DNA from: Bacteroidales bacterium
GTDB lineage: Bacteria; Bacteroidota; Bacteroidia; Bacteroidales; F082
DNA: 52,179 nt
Reading direction: 5' to 3'
Assembly (NCBI GenBank): GCA_024400455.1
Contig: JAKSMU010000012.1
Coordinates: forward strand, 1-52,179
The position numbers and the translations under genes are program-made. The notes below the pieces were generated by a model. The model searched no databases. It saw only the letters and a program-made list of their open reading frames with translations, and was not told the DNA's origin. Shown piece by piece: positions 27,898 to 36,121 of the stretch. Numbering within the stretch: position 1 is the first letter of the stretch; the number at the start of each line of letters is the position of its first letter.

Positions 27898-29246
27898 ATG
27901 AAAAAGAATCTACTTCTTTTAACTATGATCATATTTGCCCTAGTTAGTTTAGGAAAAGCTCAAACTCCCATCAGCAATTTCTCCGAAGGTTTCGAAGACG
28001 GCACCCTTGGCATCATGACCACCATCGATGCCGACGGCGACGGTCACAACTGGACGAACTCATCTGCGCTTCAAGTGCAAGGCGACGGCCATAACGGCAG
28101 CGCCCGTTATGCCTATTCCGAAAGCTGGGCTTCATCATTAAAAACGAACCGTTGGGGACTTTATCCCGACAACTTCCTCGTATCACCTCTGGTAGCCATT
28201 GATGAGACATCCGTGTTCACTTTCTATGTCTGCTTAGACTGGTACGTCTACCCTGGCGAACATTACGGCGTAGCCGTCTCAACTGCAAGCAACACCAATC
28301 CCGATGATTTCACCACCATCGCCGAATGGGACCTCAACGACAAAGGCACACGCGACGACGACCAAGGTCCTTGGCACGAACACAACATTGACCTCAGCCA
28401 ATATGCCGGACAGAACGTCTACATCGCCATCCGCCACTTCTACTGCTCAAACATTTACCTCATCGACCTTGACGATGTCTCCCTCACCTCGCAAGCCGGC
28501 GGCAGCTGCGAAGCACCTACCAACCTCACGGCAACGGCTACAGGAAGCACCATTAACCTGTCGTGGACAGCTTCTCCATCCGCAGGAACTTATAGTGTAT
28601 TCAGAGGCGAAACCATGATTGCCAACAATCTTTCAGGCACGACCTATACCGACAGCAACCTGGATTACAGCACCCAATACTGCTACACGGTGAAGACCAA
28701 CTGCGACGATGGCAACATTTCGGCTCCTTCAAACGAAGCTTGCGCCACCACCGCTGACCCATGCACCGCTCCTACCAACGTGCAGGCTATCGTCAATGGG
28801 ACAAATGTCATCATCACTTGGAACAGCGTCAGTTCAGCACTGACGTACACCCTTTACAGAGACAACACGATGATTGCCGAAAACTCACCGCCACCAATTA
28901 CATTGATGAAAACGTTGAAAACGGACATCATTGCTACACCGTGGTAAGCGAATGTATCGAAGGCTCATCACCAGCTTCCACACCTGCCTGCGTCGACATA
29001 GAAGACCTCGGCGTTGAAGAAAACATGATTTCGGCCTGCATCTACCCTAACCCATCGGACAATGCCTTCAACATCAATTGCAAAGGCATGACCAAATTGA
29101 CGGTCTACGGTATGCGCGGCGAGACCATCATAGATATCGACCTTGATGCCGACGACTACACCATCAGCGACCTCAACACTGGCATTTATTTCGTCAGAAT
29201 CGAGACCGCTACGGGCTCCATGATGCAAAAGATTGTTAGATTATAA
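27898..29246 (+). pseudogene. T9SS cargo protein (choice-of-anchor J plus FN3) broken by a -1 frameshift
   Basis: Frame 1 from 27898 encodes a signal peptide (MKKNLLLLTMIIFALVSLGKAQ), a cleaved-adhesin jelly-roll domain (FEDGTLGIMTTIDADGDGHNW ... LIDLDDVSL) and one and a half fibronectin type III modules (CEAPTNLTATATGST, CTAPTNVQAIVNGTN). It then stops at 28947. The second FN3 module and the T9SS sorting domain (CIYPNPSDNAFNINC, LNTGIYFVRI) continue in another frame to 29246. The break is at about 28880-28886: restoring one base after gaaaac would give IAENLTATNYIDENVENG and a continuous 449-residue protein. The repair is unambiguous because both frames share the same module. A real inactivation, a phase-variable state and an assembly error cannot be separated here. 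Confidence 0.85.
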
Positions 29247-29276
29247 AAAACCATTGGGAGACGCTTCTCTACAACG

Positions 29277-29314
29277 AAAAATCACCGTCGGTTTGGACTG
29301 GCGGTGATTTTTTT
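29277..29314 (+). terminator. Intrinsic terminator after the T9SS gene
   Basis: AAAAATCACCG pairs with CGGTGATTTTT around a 14-base loop and is followed by more T residues. Confidence 0.8.
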
Positions 29315-29348
29315 CATCTCAATTGAACCTATTTCCGTCTTTTTCGGT

Positions 29349-29357
29349 TATTTTTGC
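29349..29357 (+). promoter_or_regulatory. -7 promoter box for the EFR1 gene
   Basis: TATTTTTGC is a full match, 19 bp before the ATG at 29377. TTG at 29323-29325 is a slightly distant -33 candidate (23 bp gap). Confidence 0.55.
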
Positions 29358-29376
29358 TCAATTAAATGTTCAGACT

Positions 29377-30099
29377 ATGATTTACTACTTTTCCGGCACG
29401 GGCAACAGCAAATATGTGGCCCAAAGACTTGCAGAAGCACTCAACGAGACCCTCTGCGACATGGCAACCACCGACATCCGTTGCACCGACAGCAAGACAC
29501 TCGGTTTCGTGATGCCCGTCTACTATTGGGGCATTCCCAACATCGTCATAAATTTCCTGAAAGACTTTAGAATGAGCAACTGGCCCTACGTCTATCTCGT
29601 CTTCACCTGCGGCGGCAGCACGGGAGCGGCAGGAAAAATGTTTGAAAAGGCACTCGGCAGGAAGACCGACGCCCAGTTCTCCGTCGTCATGCCCGACACC
29701 TGGACCCCGATGTTCGATGTGAGCGACAAAGCCAAGATGGAACAAATTCTCGATGCCGCCGAACCCAAGATTGACGAAATCATCGGAAAAGTGAAAAGCC
29801 AAGCCAAGGGCGATTTCAACCGCCACAAAGGTTTCACGCCATTGACGCCACTGGTCTACCCATCATATAAGAAGCAGACGACGCTGAATTTCACCGTCAG
29901 CGAGGATTGCATCAGCTGCGGCCTTTGCGAAAAACTGTGCCCATCGGGCATTATCAAGTTGGAAAAAGGCAAGCCTGTTTGGACCTCCGACAAATGCGCC
30001 TTCTGCTTAGGCTGCCTGCACCGCTGCCCGAAATTTGCCATTCAGTTTGGCGGCAAGACCAAGAAACATGGGCAGTTTTATAACCCGAGGGTGAGGTAG
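29377..30099 (+). CDS. EFR1-type flavodoxin-ferredoxin protein
   Basis: The 240-residue protein joins an N-terminal flavodoxin-like domain (IYYFSGTGNSKYVAQRL binds the FMN phosphate; FTCGGSTGAAGKMF) to a C-terminal 2[4Fe-4S] ferredoxin domain with CISCGLCEKLCP and CAFCLGCLHRCP. The family is known as EFR1 ferredoxin and is common in gut anaerobes. It should shuttle electrons in the cytosol; the partners are unknown. The ATG at 29377 is used because the flavodoxin motif starts there and the promoter box lies just upstream; an in-frame extension to 29323 would start before the promoter. Confidence 0.85.
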   Translation: MIYYFSGTGNSKYVAQRLAEALNETLCDMATTDIRCTDSKTLGFVMPVYYWGIPNIVINFLKDFRMSNWPYVYLVFTCGGSTGAAGKMFEKALGRKTDAQFSVVMPDTWTPMFDVSDKAKMEQILDAAEPKIDEIIGKVKSQAKGDFNRHKGFTPLTPLVYPSYKKQTTLNFTVSEDCISCGLCEKLCPSGIIKLEKGKPVWTSDKCAFCLGCLHRCPKFAIQFGGKTKKHGQFYNPRVR

Positions 30100-30133
30100 G
30101 GAAATTTGGCAGCCGAATGTGATTTCCCGTTTT

Positions 30134-30220
30134 TTACATTTCCTTCCGGTAATACACCTTATAGAACTTGCCCCTTTCGTCCTCGCCCCGCTCCACGTTC
30201 TCGCGGTTGTTGATATTCTC
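30134..30220 (-). pseudogene. In-frame 28-codon open extension after the MmeI-like stop
   Basis: Directly after the TGA at 30221-30223 the same minus-strand frame stays open for 28 codons (ENINNRENVERGEDERGKF, then YKVYYRKEM) and ends at TAA (30134-30136). The stretch is charged and coding-like. It may be a lost C-terminal tail of the methyltransferase or the remnant of another gene. I do not recognise it. Confidence 0.4.
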
Positions 30221-33148
30221 TCACTTCACCAGCTCTTCATACAATTTAAACAATTCCGCCACACATTCGCTTTCGGTCATTTTTGTGGAGAAGCCGTAGG
30301 CAGCCATTACAACGCGGTCGTTGTCTTGGTGGGCGCGGCGCAGTTCTGGCGGCATGGTTACTTCGTCGTACAAGTCGGCTAACGAACTCTCGGGATATTT
30401 TGCACGTACATCCAATATAGCCTGTGCCGTGTGCTCAATTTTAGCCTTTTGCTCCTCGGTTGGCGTTGGCCATGGGAAGTTGTTATAGACAATGTCTTTT
30501 GAATAACGATAACGCATCTCCAATCTTCCACAAACAACCCGCATCCATGCCATGTGGACATTTGAGGTTAAAATGCCGAAATGGTAGAGGGTGGCGTTGG
30601 TTGTAATATGAACAGAATCGCTACTTAATACGCCATCATTTATATAGCCAATAGGGACATATCTGCGTTTTTCTGACGAAACTCTAGGAATCAACATATA
30701 ATTTCCATCTGGCATATTTTCGACATGAAAACGAGTCGGTTTGTCAGCGATTTTACGTGTTCCCTCGCTTTTACTTGCCAAGCGAAAATCGCGAACAGCT
30801 TGAACGCGCTTCAAACATTCTGGCATTGAACGCAATTCACCTGGTGTACAATCTCCCAACCATAGGCAATAACGGAACCAACGGTTTATAAACTCATCTG
30901 CCCCAATCCATTTTCTAAAATACTGTTCCGCCTTTGGTTCTTTCTTTATGAATTCATGCATTTCTTCTTCGGTGAACAAATAGTTGCCACCATCAATCGG
31001 CTTGTTTCCAATTCCTATTTCTGGCACATCACACAAAGGTTTGTTTCTGCTTTCAATCCATGCAATTGGTGCATCAATCAGATACGGATTTATGTTTTGT
31101 GCTTGTATAGGTGTCGCCGATTCGGTATAAATTGTCCTTTGTTTGCTCTGGCACGCCGAAAAGCCGACAATTACGCAATGCACGTGGGCTTTGAGGCTGG
31201 CTTCGCTGTCCCAACGGAATGTGCGGTAGGCAAAATCAATCTGAATACCATAATTTTCGAACAAAGGCTTCCAAAGATTTGCCACCTGCTCGCCTTGGGT
31301 TATGCTATTGGTTGAAACCAAAGCCGTGCGGATATTGTTATCTCTCATCAGTATTGTCGCTTTGTAATACCAGCCTGAAACATAGTCCATGTTGCCAATA
31401 TTTTTCCATTTCTTTCCAAAAATGTCAATCATGTCTTGCTTTTGACTTTCATTCATCAGTCTGGCACCCACAAAAGGCGGATTTCCCATGATGTAGTTAA
31501 AATCGACATGGTAGGTCTCGACTTCTTTCCGTTTTGTGTGAAGATTGATTTCGTCGCTGTACAAGTCTATGCTGGAATATTTTAAGACAGGTTCCTGAAC
31601 CATAGTGGGTGGTGTCTCCGACATAGGATATACATTTGCTTGTGCAGCAATTACAATTGGATTTTCCTCATCAACCGTCCATTCTGTCCAAGACTCACGC
31701 AAAGCGTTGCCTTCCTTGATGTTGTGGTAAGTCTTCAACGGCAACATGTCGAGGTCGAACTGAATGATTTTCGACGTTTCCTTCAGCATTTGGCTTTCGG
31801 CAATCCAAAGGGCGGTTGTTGCGGTGGAAACGGCAAAGTCGTTAATCTCAATGCCATAAAACTGGTGGATGGTAACTTTTATAGGGTTTGTCTCTTCAAA
31901 ACCCATCTGCATCTGTCCTTTGGTTTGCATCAGAATCGCCTCGTTTTCCAATCGGCGCAAACTCAAATACGATTCTGTCAGGAAATTGCCGCTGCCGCAC
32001 GCCGGGTCAAGAAATTTGAGAGAAGCCAATTTATTTTGAAATTCACTTGCGCGTTTTAGCTGTGTTTTTGCAATTGGCTCAGCCTTAACGTCTTCCAGTT
32101 CATCGCGCAAATCGTTCAAAAACAACGGATCAATTACTTTGTGAATGTTTTCGATGCTGGTGTAGTGCATGCCGCCCGAGCGTCGTGTTTCGGGGTTCAA
32201 AGTGCTTTCGAACACGGCGCCAAAAATGGTAGGCGAAATTTCGCTCCAATCGAAGTCTTCGCTTGCCTTGTCGAGTATCAGTTGGCGAAGCTCATCGGTA
32301 AATTGCGGTATCTCAATGTCGTTTTTCGAGAACAAGCCGCCGTTTACGTATGGAAACTGAGCCAGATCGGCATCAAGATAGGCATCTCTGTCTTCTTTTT
32401 TCGTATCAAGAACTTGGAATAAGTCAATCAAGGCACGTCTGAAATCTCTTGCCTGGAAACGCGCCATGTAATCGTAAAACATATTCTTTACACCAAAAAT
32501 CCCGGCATCTTCGGCATAAAGCAGAAACACCAAACGGACACAAAGCACGTTCAAGCTTTTTAGCGTTTCGGTGCTTGTCGCGTCTTTATATTGAGCAAGC
32601 AAGGCGTCGTATATTTTACCGACCAATTCACCAGCCTTAATACTCAATTCCATTTCGCGTTTAAGGTGGATATTGCCTTCATCGGTCAAAAACGAAAGGC
32701 GCGAGTATTCTTTTTCAAGGTTTTTCAGCAGTATGGAATAAGGCTCGCCATTGGGGTTTTCCATGTCGTAGACAAGAAACTCCTGGAAGTTGCAGACGAC
32801 CACCCAACGCGGACGCGACGAATAAGGCATTTCATTGGCATATCGTTTTGCCTGACCAAACGGAGTAAGCACAGCCCCGTCGCTTTGCTTGTATCCTTTA
32901 CGGAGGTCGATGTCGGCGCCTTTTTGTTCAATCAACACCTTGGTTGAAGGTATGTAAGCATCAATGAAACTGGTGTGGGTGAGTTTTACCCGTTTTTCAA
33001 ATTCGATAAACGCTTGCGGTTCGGTAATACCAAAAACTGAAGTGAGAAGGTTGGTCCAGAATTGTTGCGTGTCGCTTTTTTCGTCGCCGCGATTGGTCCA
33101 ATATTCAATAAAAGCTTTTGCGTTTGCCTGTTGTTCCTGTACTGTCAT
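30221..33148 (-). CDS. MmeI-like single-chain restriction-modification enzyme (Type IIG/IIL)
   Basis: At 975 residues the protein has the MmeI layout. The N-terminal nuclease domain shows the PD-(D/E)xK pattern D63...E74-Q-K76 (FIDAYIPSTKVLIEQKG). A helical connector follows, then a gamma-class adenine methyltransferase with motif I DPACGSGNF (381-389) and motif IV NPPF (556-559). The target-recognition region is C-terminal (about 720-900). One chain therefore both cuts and methylates, probably one strand of a 6-7 bp site with distant cleavage, as known for MmeI. No separate R or S gene is nearby. The target site cannot be read from sequence. The region is less GC-rich than the flanking core genes, consistent with transfer. 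Confidence 0.88.
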   Translation of the reverse strand: MTVQEQQANAKAFIEYWTNRGDEKSDTQQFWTNLLTSVFGITEPQAFIEFEKRVKLTHTSFIDAYIPSTKVLIEQKGADIDLRKGYKQSDGAVLTPFGQAKRYANEMPYSSRPRWVVVCNFQEFLVYDMENPNGEPYSILLKNLEKEYSRLSFLTDEGNIHLKREMELSIKAGELVGKIYDALLAQYKDATSTETLKSLNVLCVRLVFLLYAEDAGIFGVKNMFYDYMARFQARDFRRALIDLFQVLDTKKEDRDAYLDADLAQFPYVNGGLFSKNDIEIPQFTDELRQLILDKASEDFDWSEISPTIFGAVFESTLNPETRRSGGMHYTSIENIHKVIDPLFLNDLRDELEDVKAEPIAKTQLKRASEFQNKLASLKFLDPACGSGNFLTESYLSLRRLENEAILMQTKGQMQMGFEETNPIKVTIHQFYGIEINDFAVSTATTALWIAESQMLKETSKIIQFDLDMLPLKTYHNIKEGNALRESWTEWTVDEENPIVIAAQANVYPMSETPPTMVQEPVLKYSSIDLYSDEINLHTKRKEVETYHVDFNYIMGNPPFVGARLMNESQKQDMIDIFGKKWKNIGNMDYVSGWYYKATILMRDNNIRTALVSTNSITQGEQVANLWKPLFENYGIQIDFAYRTFRWDSEASLKAHVHCVIVGFSACQSKQRTIYTESATPIQAQNINPYLIDAPIAWIESRNKPLCDVPEIGIGNKPIDGGNYLFTEEEMHEFIKKEPKAEQYFRKWIGADEFINRWFRYCLWLGDCTPGELRSMPECLKRVQAVRDFRLASKSEGTRKIADKPTRFHVENMPDGNYMLIPRVSSEKRRYVPIGYINDGVLSSDSVHITTNATLYHFGILTSNVHMAWMRVVCGRLEMRYRYSKDIVYNNFPWPTPTEEQKAKIEHTAQAILDVRAKYPESSLADLYDEVTMPPELRRAHQDNDRVVMAAYGFSTKMTESECVAELFKLYEELVK

Positions 33149-33448
33149 GGTATGCGTTATTTTTTTGCTGAAATACTTTTGTCTTCTCGCAGTCAGTCAA
33201 TTATTTCAGCATTCGAATTATCTACTTATAGAGTATGCAAAAATAGCATTTTTCGCTTTCTTTCAGAAAAAATTCAGCAAAAAAAGCGGGCTTTGCATAT
33301 TTCAGAAATCAGCAAACCGCAAAGCGTGTCGTATGCCATTTCCAATTTTTACCACATCATTCACATCATTTCCAAACAATTACCATGTTGATAATTTTGT
33401 TGATAAAAAATTTTGTCCCAAAAGTGGCGCATTCATAAAATATGCTTT
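33149..33448. other. AT-rich spacer upstream of the MmeI-like gene
   Basis: No gene is evident; the short frames here have no recognisable character. It should contain the MmeI-like promoter on the minus strand, but no convincing TAnnTTTG box was identified. The plus-strand promoter for the structured leader begins at 33449. Confidence 0.5.
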
Positions 33449-33457
33449 ACTTTTGCC
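33449..33457 (+). promoter_or_regulatory. -7 promoter box for the structured leader
   Basis: TACTTTTGC matches TAnnTTTGC exactly. Transcription would start near 33464, about 855 nt before the DUF6261-like ATG. The -33 region is weak. Confidence 0.55.
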
Positions 33458-33463
33458 TATTGA

Positions 33464-34318
33464 TATTTACACACTCTATGAGGAACACCTATAGACACGG
33501 AACAGCGTTGGCGACAGGAAAACAAGGGGCTTGGGAACCTCTTGCCGCGAATGTCGTCGCCTCGCAAGAGGCTAAGCTCTCCTGTCGCGGCCCCCGAACG
33601 ACTAAAAAATTGATGACTTATGTGGAATATAAAAAACTGCACGGCATACCTATCTGACTCTTCTATCCATAGAAACGATATAGATGACCGCCTGTCCGAA
33701 GCGGTCTCTCCTAACGGCAGCGGCAAAGTTTTCGCCGCTGAGGATGTCCCATATCCCACTACTGATTGGGATCTGTATCTTCCGCATGGTTGCGGAAACG
33801 TTATCTTCACGCATGGCAAAGGCCTCCCGCCCAAGCCATCAGCCTTGCCCCACGCTTCTTTTTTGGATTTTTCGCCTGAAAAGCTCCTCCTACCGGACCA
33901 AATTTCCACTTCTCGAGAAAAAAGTCCGACCCAAGGACAAAAAGCTCGACGTGTCGAGAAAAAAGACCTCACGCATGACATAATGTCCCAAATCTCGAAC
34001 ATTTTGTCATGCCGATGGACTGAAATGCTCGACGTGTCGAGAAATAAGACCTTGCGATGGACAAAATCCTCGAGAAGTCGAGGAAAAAGACCTATGCACG
34101 GACCAAATCCTCGAAAAGTCGAATTTCGGTCCTACCGATGGAGCAAAACAACTGAAAAAGCCAAGAAGTGCATCGGGCGCGTAGCCTCTTTGAACCTGAT
34201 TCGAAGAGGTGCAACTTGCAGTAACGGAACGATTCAAAATGAATCGGGTGCGTCGGCAGCCCCACGACGCTATTTATCAGAAACCGGTGTCAGGGACAAC
34301 ACCACAAAAACGTTTTCT
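33464..34318 (+). ncRNA. Long structured leader with a chain of hairpins
   Basis: Between the promoter and the ATG at 34319 the sequence is dense in short perfect inverted repeats. A long nested hairpin spans 33511-33588: GCGACAGGA/TCCTGTCGC, then GGGCTT/AAGCTC, then CCTCTTGC/GCAAGAGG. Next come GACCGC/GCGGTC (33686-33706), AGCGGC/GCCGCT (33719-33739), ATCCCA/TGGGAT (33753-33772), TTCCGCA/TGCGGAA (33780-33797) and GGCAAAGGC/GCCTTGCC (33815-33849). A six-unit hairpin repeat array follows, then CCTCTT/AAGAGG (34185-34209), GATTC/GAATC (34231-34245) and GCGTCG/CGACGC (34250-34270). A frame happens to stay open through it from 33620, but its product is low-complexity and has no recognisable domain, so I read this as structured RNA. 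Confidence 0.6.
33895..34139 (+). repeat. Six tandem ~41-bp units, each with a TCGA hairpin
   Basis: Units begin at 33895, 33935, 33976, 34017, 34059 and 34100, and a degenerate start recurs at 34140, so the period is 40-42 bp. The consensus is GGACnAAAT, then a CTCGAnnnGTCGAG hairpin, then an A-run, then GACCT and a short cGAT tail. Two units carry the identical CTCGACGTGTCGAG. In some units GGACC and GGTCC also pair, giving an outer stem. Units adjoin without unique spacers, so this is not a CRISPR array. Confidence 0.85.
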
Positions 34319-35110
34319 ATGAAACGTCTGAATCAAAACATTGCTGCTGCACACGTCAGCAACGCAGCAGCGCGTATGCTGTCCTATATGGACGGCTGCG
34401 AACTGGACGCCAATCTCAGCGTCTGCAAGGCCAAGCTCACCACAGCCAAGGCCTCATTGTCGAACCAGCTTCACATCACCACGGTCAAGTTAGGCATCCG
34501 TGAGCAGTCGAAGGCACTCACCGAGCGCATCGTCGCCATGGAGCACACTGTGGACGCCTGCCGCTACACGGGCGACGCCTCGCAGAAGGAACATGCCCTT
34601 GCCGTGCTGAAAGTCATGGCTGAATACGGCAGCTTCGCCCGCAAGAACGTCTCCCGCAAGGAAGACGACGCGGCCTCGCTGCTCAACAACCTGAACTCGC
34701 CCGAGGTGCTGCCGCACGTCAATGCGTTGGAAGGTTTGTCGGCCAAGGTGCAATTGGTGGCGCAAGCCCTCGACGACCTCAACCTGCGTCAACTGGAAGT
34801 CGATGCCGCCAGCGGCTACGCACAGCATCTCGATCCGTTGCCAGTCTTGAAGAAAAGCGTCATCGAAGTCTTCAACACCATCGGCAATTACTTGGAGTCG
34901 ATGGCTGCCATCGATGCTGCGGCCTACACACCCCTGTTGCAAGTCTACAGCTCCATCGTGAGCGACGAGAACAGCAAAGGCGTATCGAAGGCCAAGACCG
35001 CCCCGACAACGATTTCGGTTGAGCCTGCCATGACGGAGCAACCCGCCATTCCTGCCAGTCCAAGGACTGAAAGCGAAGCGGTGACCATGCACGTTGAGAA
35101 CGCATCCTAA
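34319..35110 (+). CDS. DUF6261-like helical protein
   Basis: The start is taken at the ATG 34319 (MKRLNQNIAAAHVSNAAARM), giving 263 residues. An in-frame extension to 33620 would add 233 residues that coincide with the hairpin chain and repeat array. The protein is almost wholly alpha-helical, with no signal peptide or membrane segment. KEHALAVLKVMAEYGSFARK and LNNLNSPEVLPHVNALEGL resemble the DUF6261 family of Bacteroidota. The last 40 residues are Pro/Thr/Ser-rich and probably disordered. GC content is higher than in its accessory neighbours. The function of the family is unknown. A very strong terminator follows. Confidence 0.65.
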   Translation: MKRLNQNIAAAHVSNAAARMLSYMDGCELDANLSVCKAKLTTAKASLSNQLHITTVKLGIREQSKALTERIVAMEHTVDACRYTGDASQKEHALAVLKVMAEYGSFARKNVSRKEDDAASLLNNLNSPEVLPHVNALEGLSAKVQLVAQALDDLNLRQLEVDAASGYAQHLDPLPVLKKSVIEVFNTIGNYLESMAAIDAAAYTPLLQVYSSIVSDENSKGVSKAKTAPTTISVEPAMTEQPAIPASPRTESEAVTMHVENAS

Positions 35111-35202
35111 TTTGTCATCTTTAGTCTTTTTAAACTAAAGCTTAACAATTTGTTTCAGTCTTTTGCCAATTCCTGAAACGCCACACTTGAGAAAGAATAG
35201 GC

Positions 35203-35238
35203 CTCCGGGGGCATCGCATGATGCCCCCGGAGTTTTTT
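35203..35238 (+). terminator. Strong intrinsic terminator after the DUF6261-like gene
   Basis: CTCCGGGGGCATC (35203-35215) and GATGCCCCCGGAG (35220-35232) form a perfect 13-bp stem with a GCAT loop, followed by six T residues. Confidence 0.92.
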
Positions 35239-35474
35239 ATGCATCGCACAAGGTGTAGATAATATTATCGTGCAAAATGCTTTTTTAAACGTCGCCATCT
35301 TCATCGATGCCTGAGAGAACGCATCAATTGTCTTTCAACACGAAACAGGTGTCGTTTTCTTTCATCTCAAATCCTCTGAATCCACCAAAACGCCCTTTCG
35401 ACAAACTTAGGGAACTAAACACTCCTAATTCCTAACTTATTCCGAAACATTTCCTCCATTCTCGCACAAAACCC
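35239..35474. other. Spacer without a gene, containing dispersed repeat copy B
   Basis: No coding frame is evident. Positions 35391-35438 are an inverted copy of the element at 60-116, sharing actcctaattcctaactt exactly and a tttcgacaa block. Confidence 0.6.
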
Positions 35475-35483
35475 TATCTTTGC
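35475..35483 (+). promoter_or_regulatory. -7 promoter box for the HD-domain gene
   Basis: TATCTTTGC is a full match, 20 bp before the ATG at 35504, which supports that start over a TTG at 35480 inside the box. Confidence 0.6.
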
Positions 35484-35503
35484 ACCCAAATCAACACCTA
35501 TCT

Positions 35504-36052
35504 ATGGAAACACAAACCGATCAGGAAAGGGTCGAAGCCCTGCTCAGAGCCACCAACCGCAGTGGCGTGGAGAAACTCATCACTTGGCTTGAAAAGAAAA
35601 GCTACTTCACGGCGCCGGCCAGCGTATGCTTTCACAACCATGTCGAAGGCGGACTGGCCCACCACTCTCTCCAAGTCTACGACCTAGCCATGAAGCTCAG
35701 GAGCGAATGGATAGCCGAGGGCAAAGCCACAGCAGAAGAACTGCCCGAGGACAGCGTCACGCTCAGCACGCTGCTCCACGATGTGTGCAAACACGACGTG
35801 TATTTCATGAAAGACGGCGAGCCGCAATGCGACAAAGAGAAGCGCAAACTTGGCCATGGCCGCCGCTCCATGATGCTGCTCATCAAGACCATTGGCTTTC
35901 CGCTCAACTACAACGAGATGATGGCCATCTGGTGGCACATGGGCAACGAACACGAACCGTCGTACCAATACTACAAAAGCGAATACAAGGAATCGGAGAC
36001 CATACCGCTCTGCGTGCTCATCCGCAAGGCCGACCACGACGCCACGCATTGA
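35504..36052 (+). CDS. HD-domain phosphohydrolase-like protein
   Basis: The 182-residue protein shows the HD pattern: HNHVEGGLAHHSLQVYDLAM supplies early His residues, LLHDVCKHD is the HD pair, and later WWHMGNEH supplies a further His. The family hydrolyses phosphate esters, often of nucleotides or tRNA ends, but the substrate here is unknown. The start is placed at ATG 35504. The end (RKADHDATH) is abrupt, with the stop straight after an HD-like motif, so slight C-terminal truncation is possible. Confidence 0.7.
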   Translation: METQTDQERVEALLRATNRSGVEKLITWLEKKSYFTAPASVCFHNHVEGGLAHHSLQVYDLAMKLRSEWIAEGKATAEELPEDSVTLSTLLHDVCKHDVYFMKDGEPQCDKEKRKLGHGRRSMMLLIKTIGFPLNYNEMMAIWWHMGNEHEPSYQYYKSEYKESETIPLCVLIRKADHDATH

Positions 36053-36121
36053 AGGGCTATCTCTTCCAACAAGAAATACGTTTTGCTACAACCTTTGCCA
36101 CCCTCACAAACACACATCAAT

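Noticed and set aside
28761..29246. Separate 161-residue gene after the T9SS frame
   Set aside because: From about 28885 on it is the continuation of the upstream protein (FN3 and sorting domain) in a shifted frame. Its first 40 residues are out-of-frame shadow.
29323..29376. Longer start for the EFR1 gene
   Set aside because: It would begin upstream of the -7 box at 29349, and the flavodoxin motif starts directly at Met 29377.
33895..34139. CRISPR array
   Set aside because: Repeats of about 41 bp abut one another with no unique spacers, units diverge, and no cas genes are nearby.
33620..34318. Open reading frame continuous with the DUF6261-like gene, adding 233 residues at its N-terminus
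   Set aside because: The product is low in complexity with no domain, it coincides with the hairpin chain and tandem repeats, and a good ATG with family-like sequence starts at 34319. The period of the repeats is not a multiple of three.
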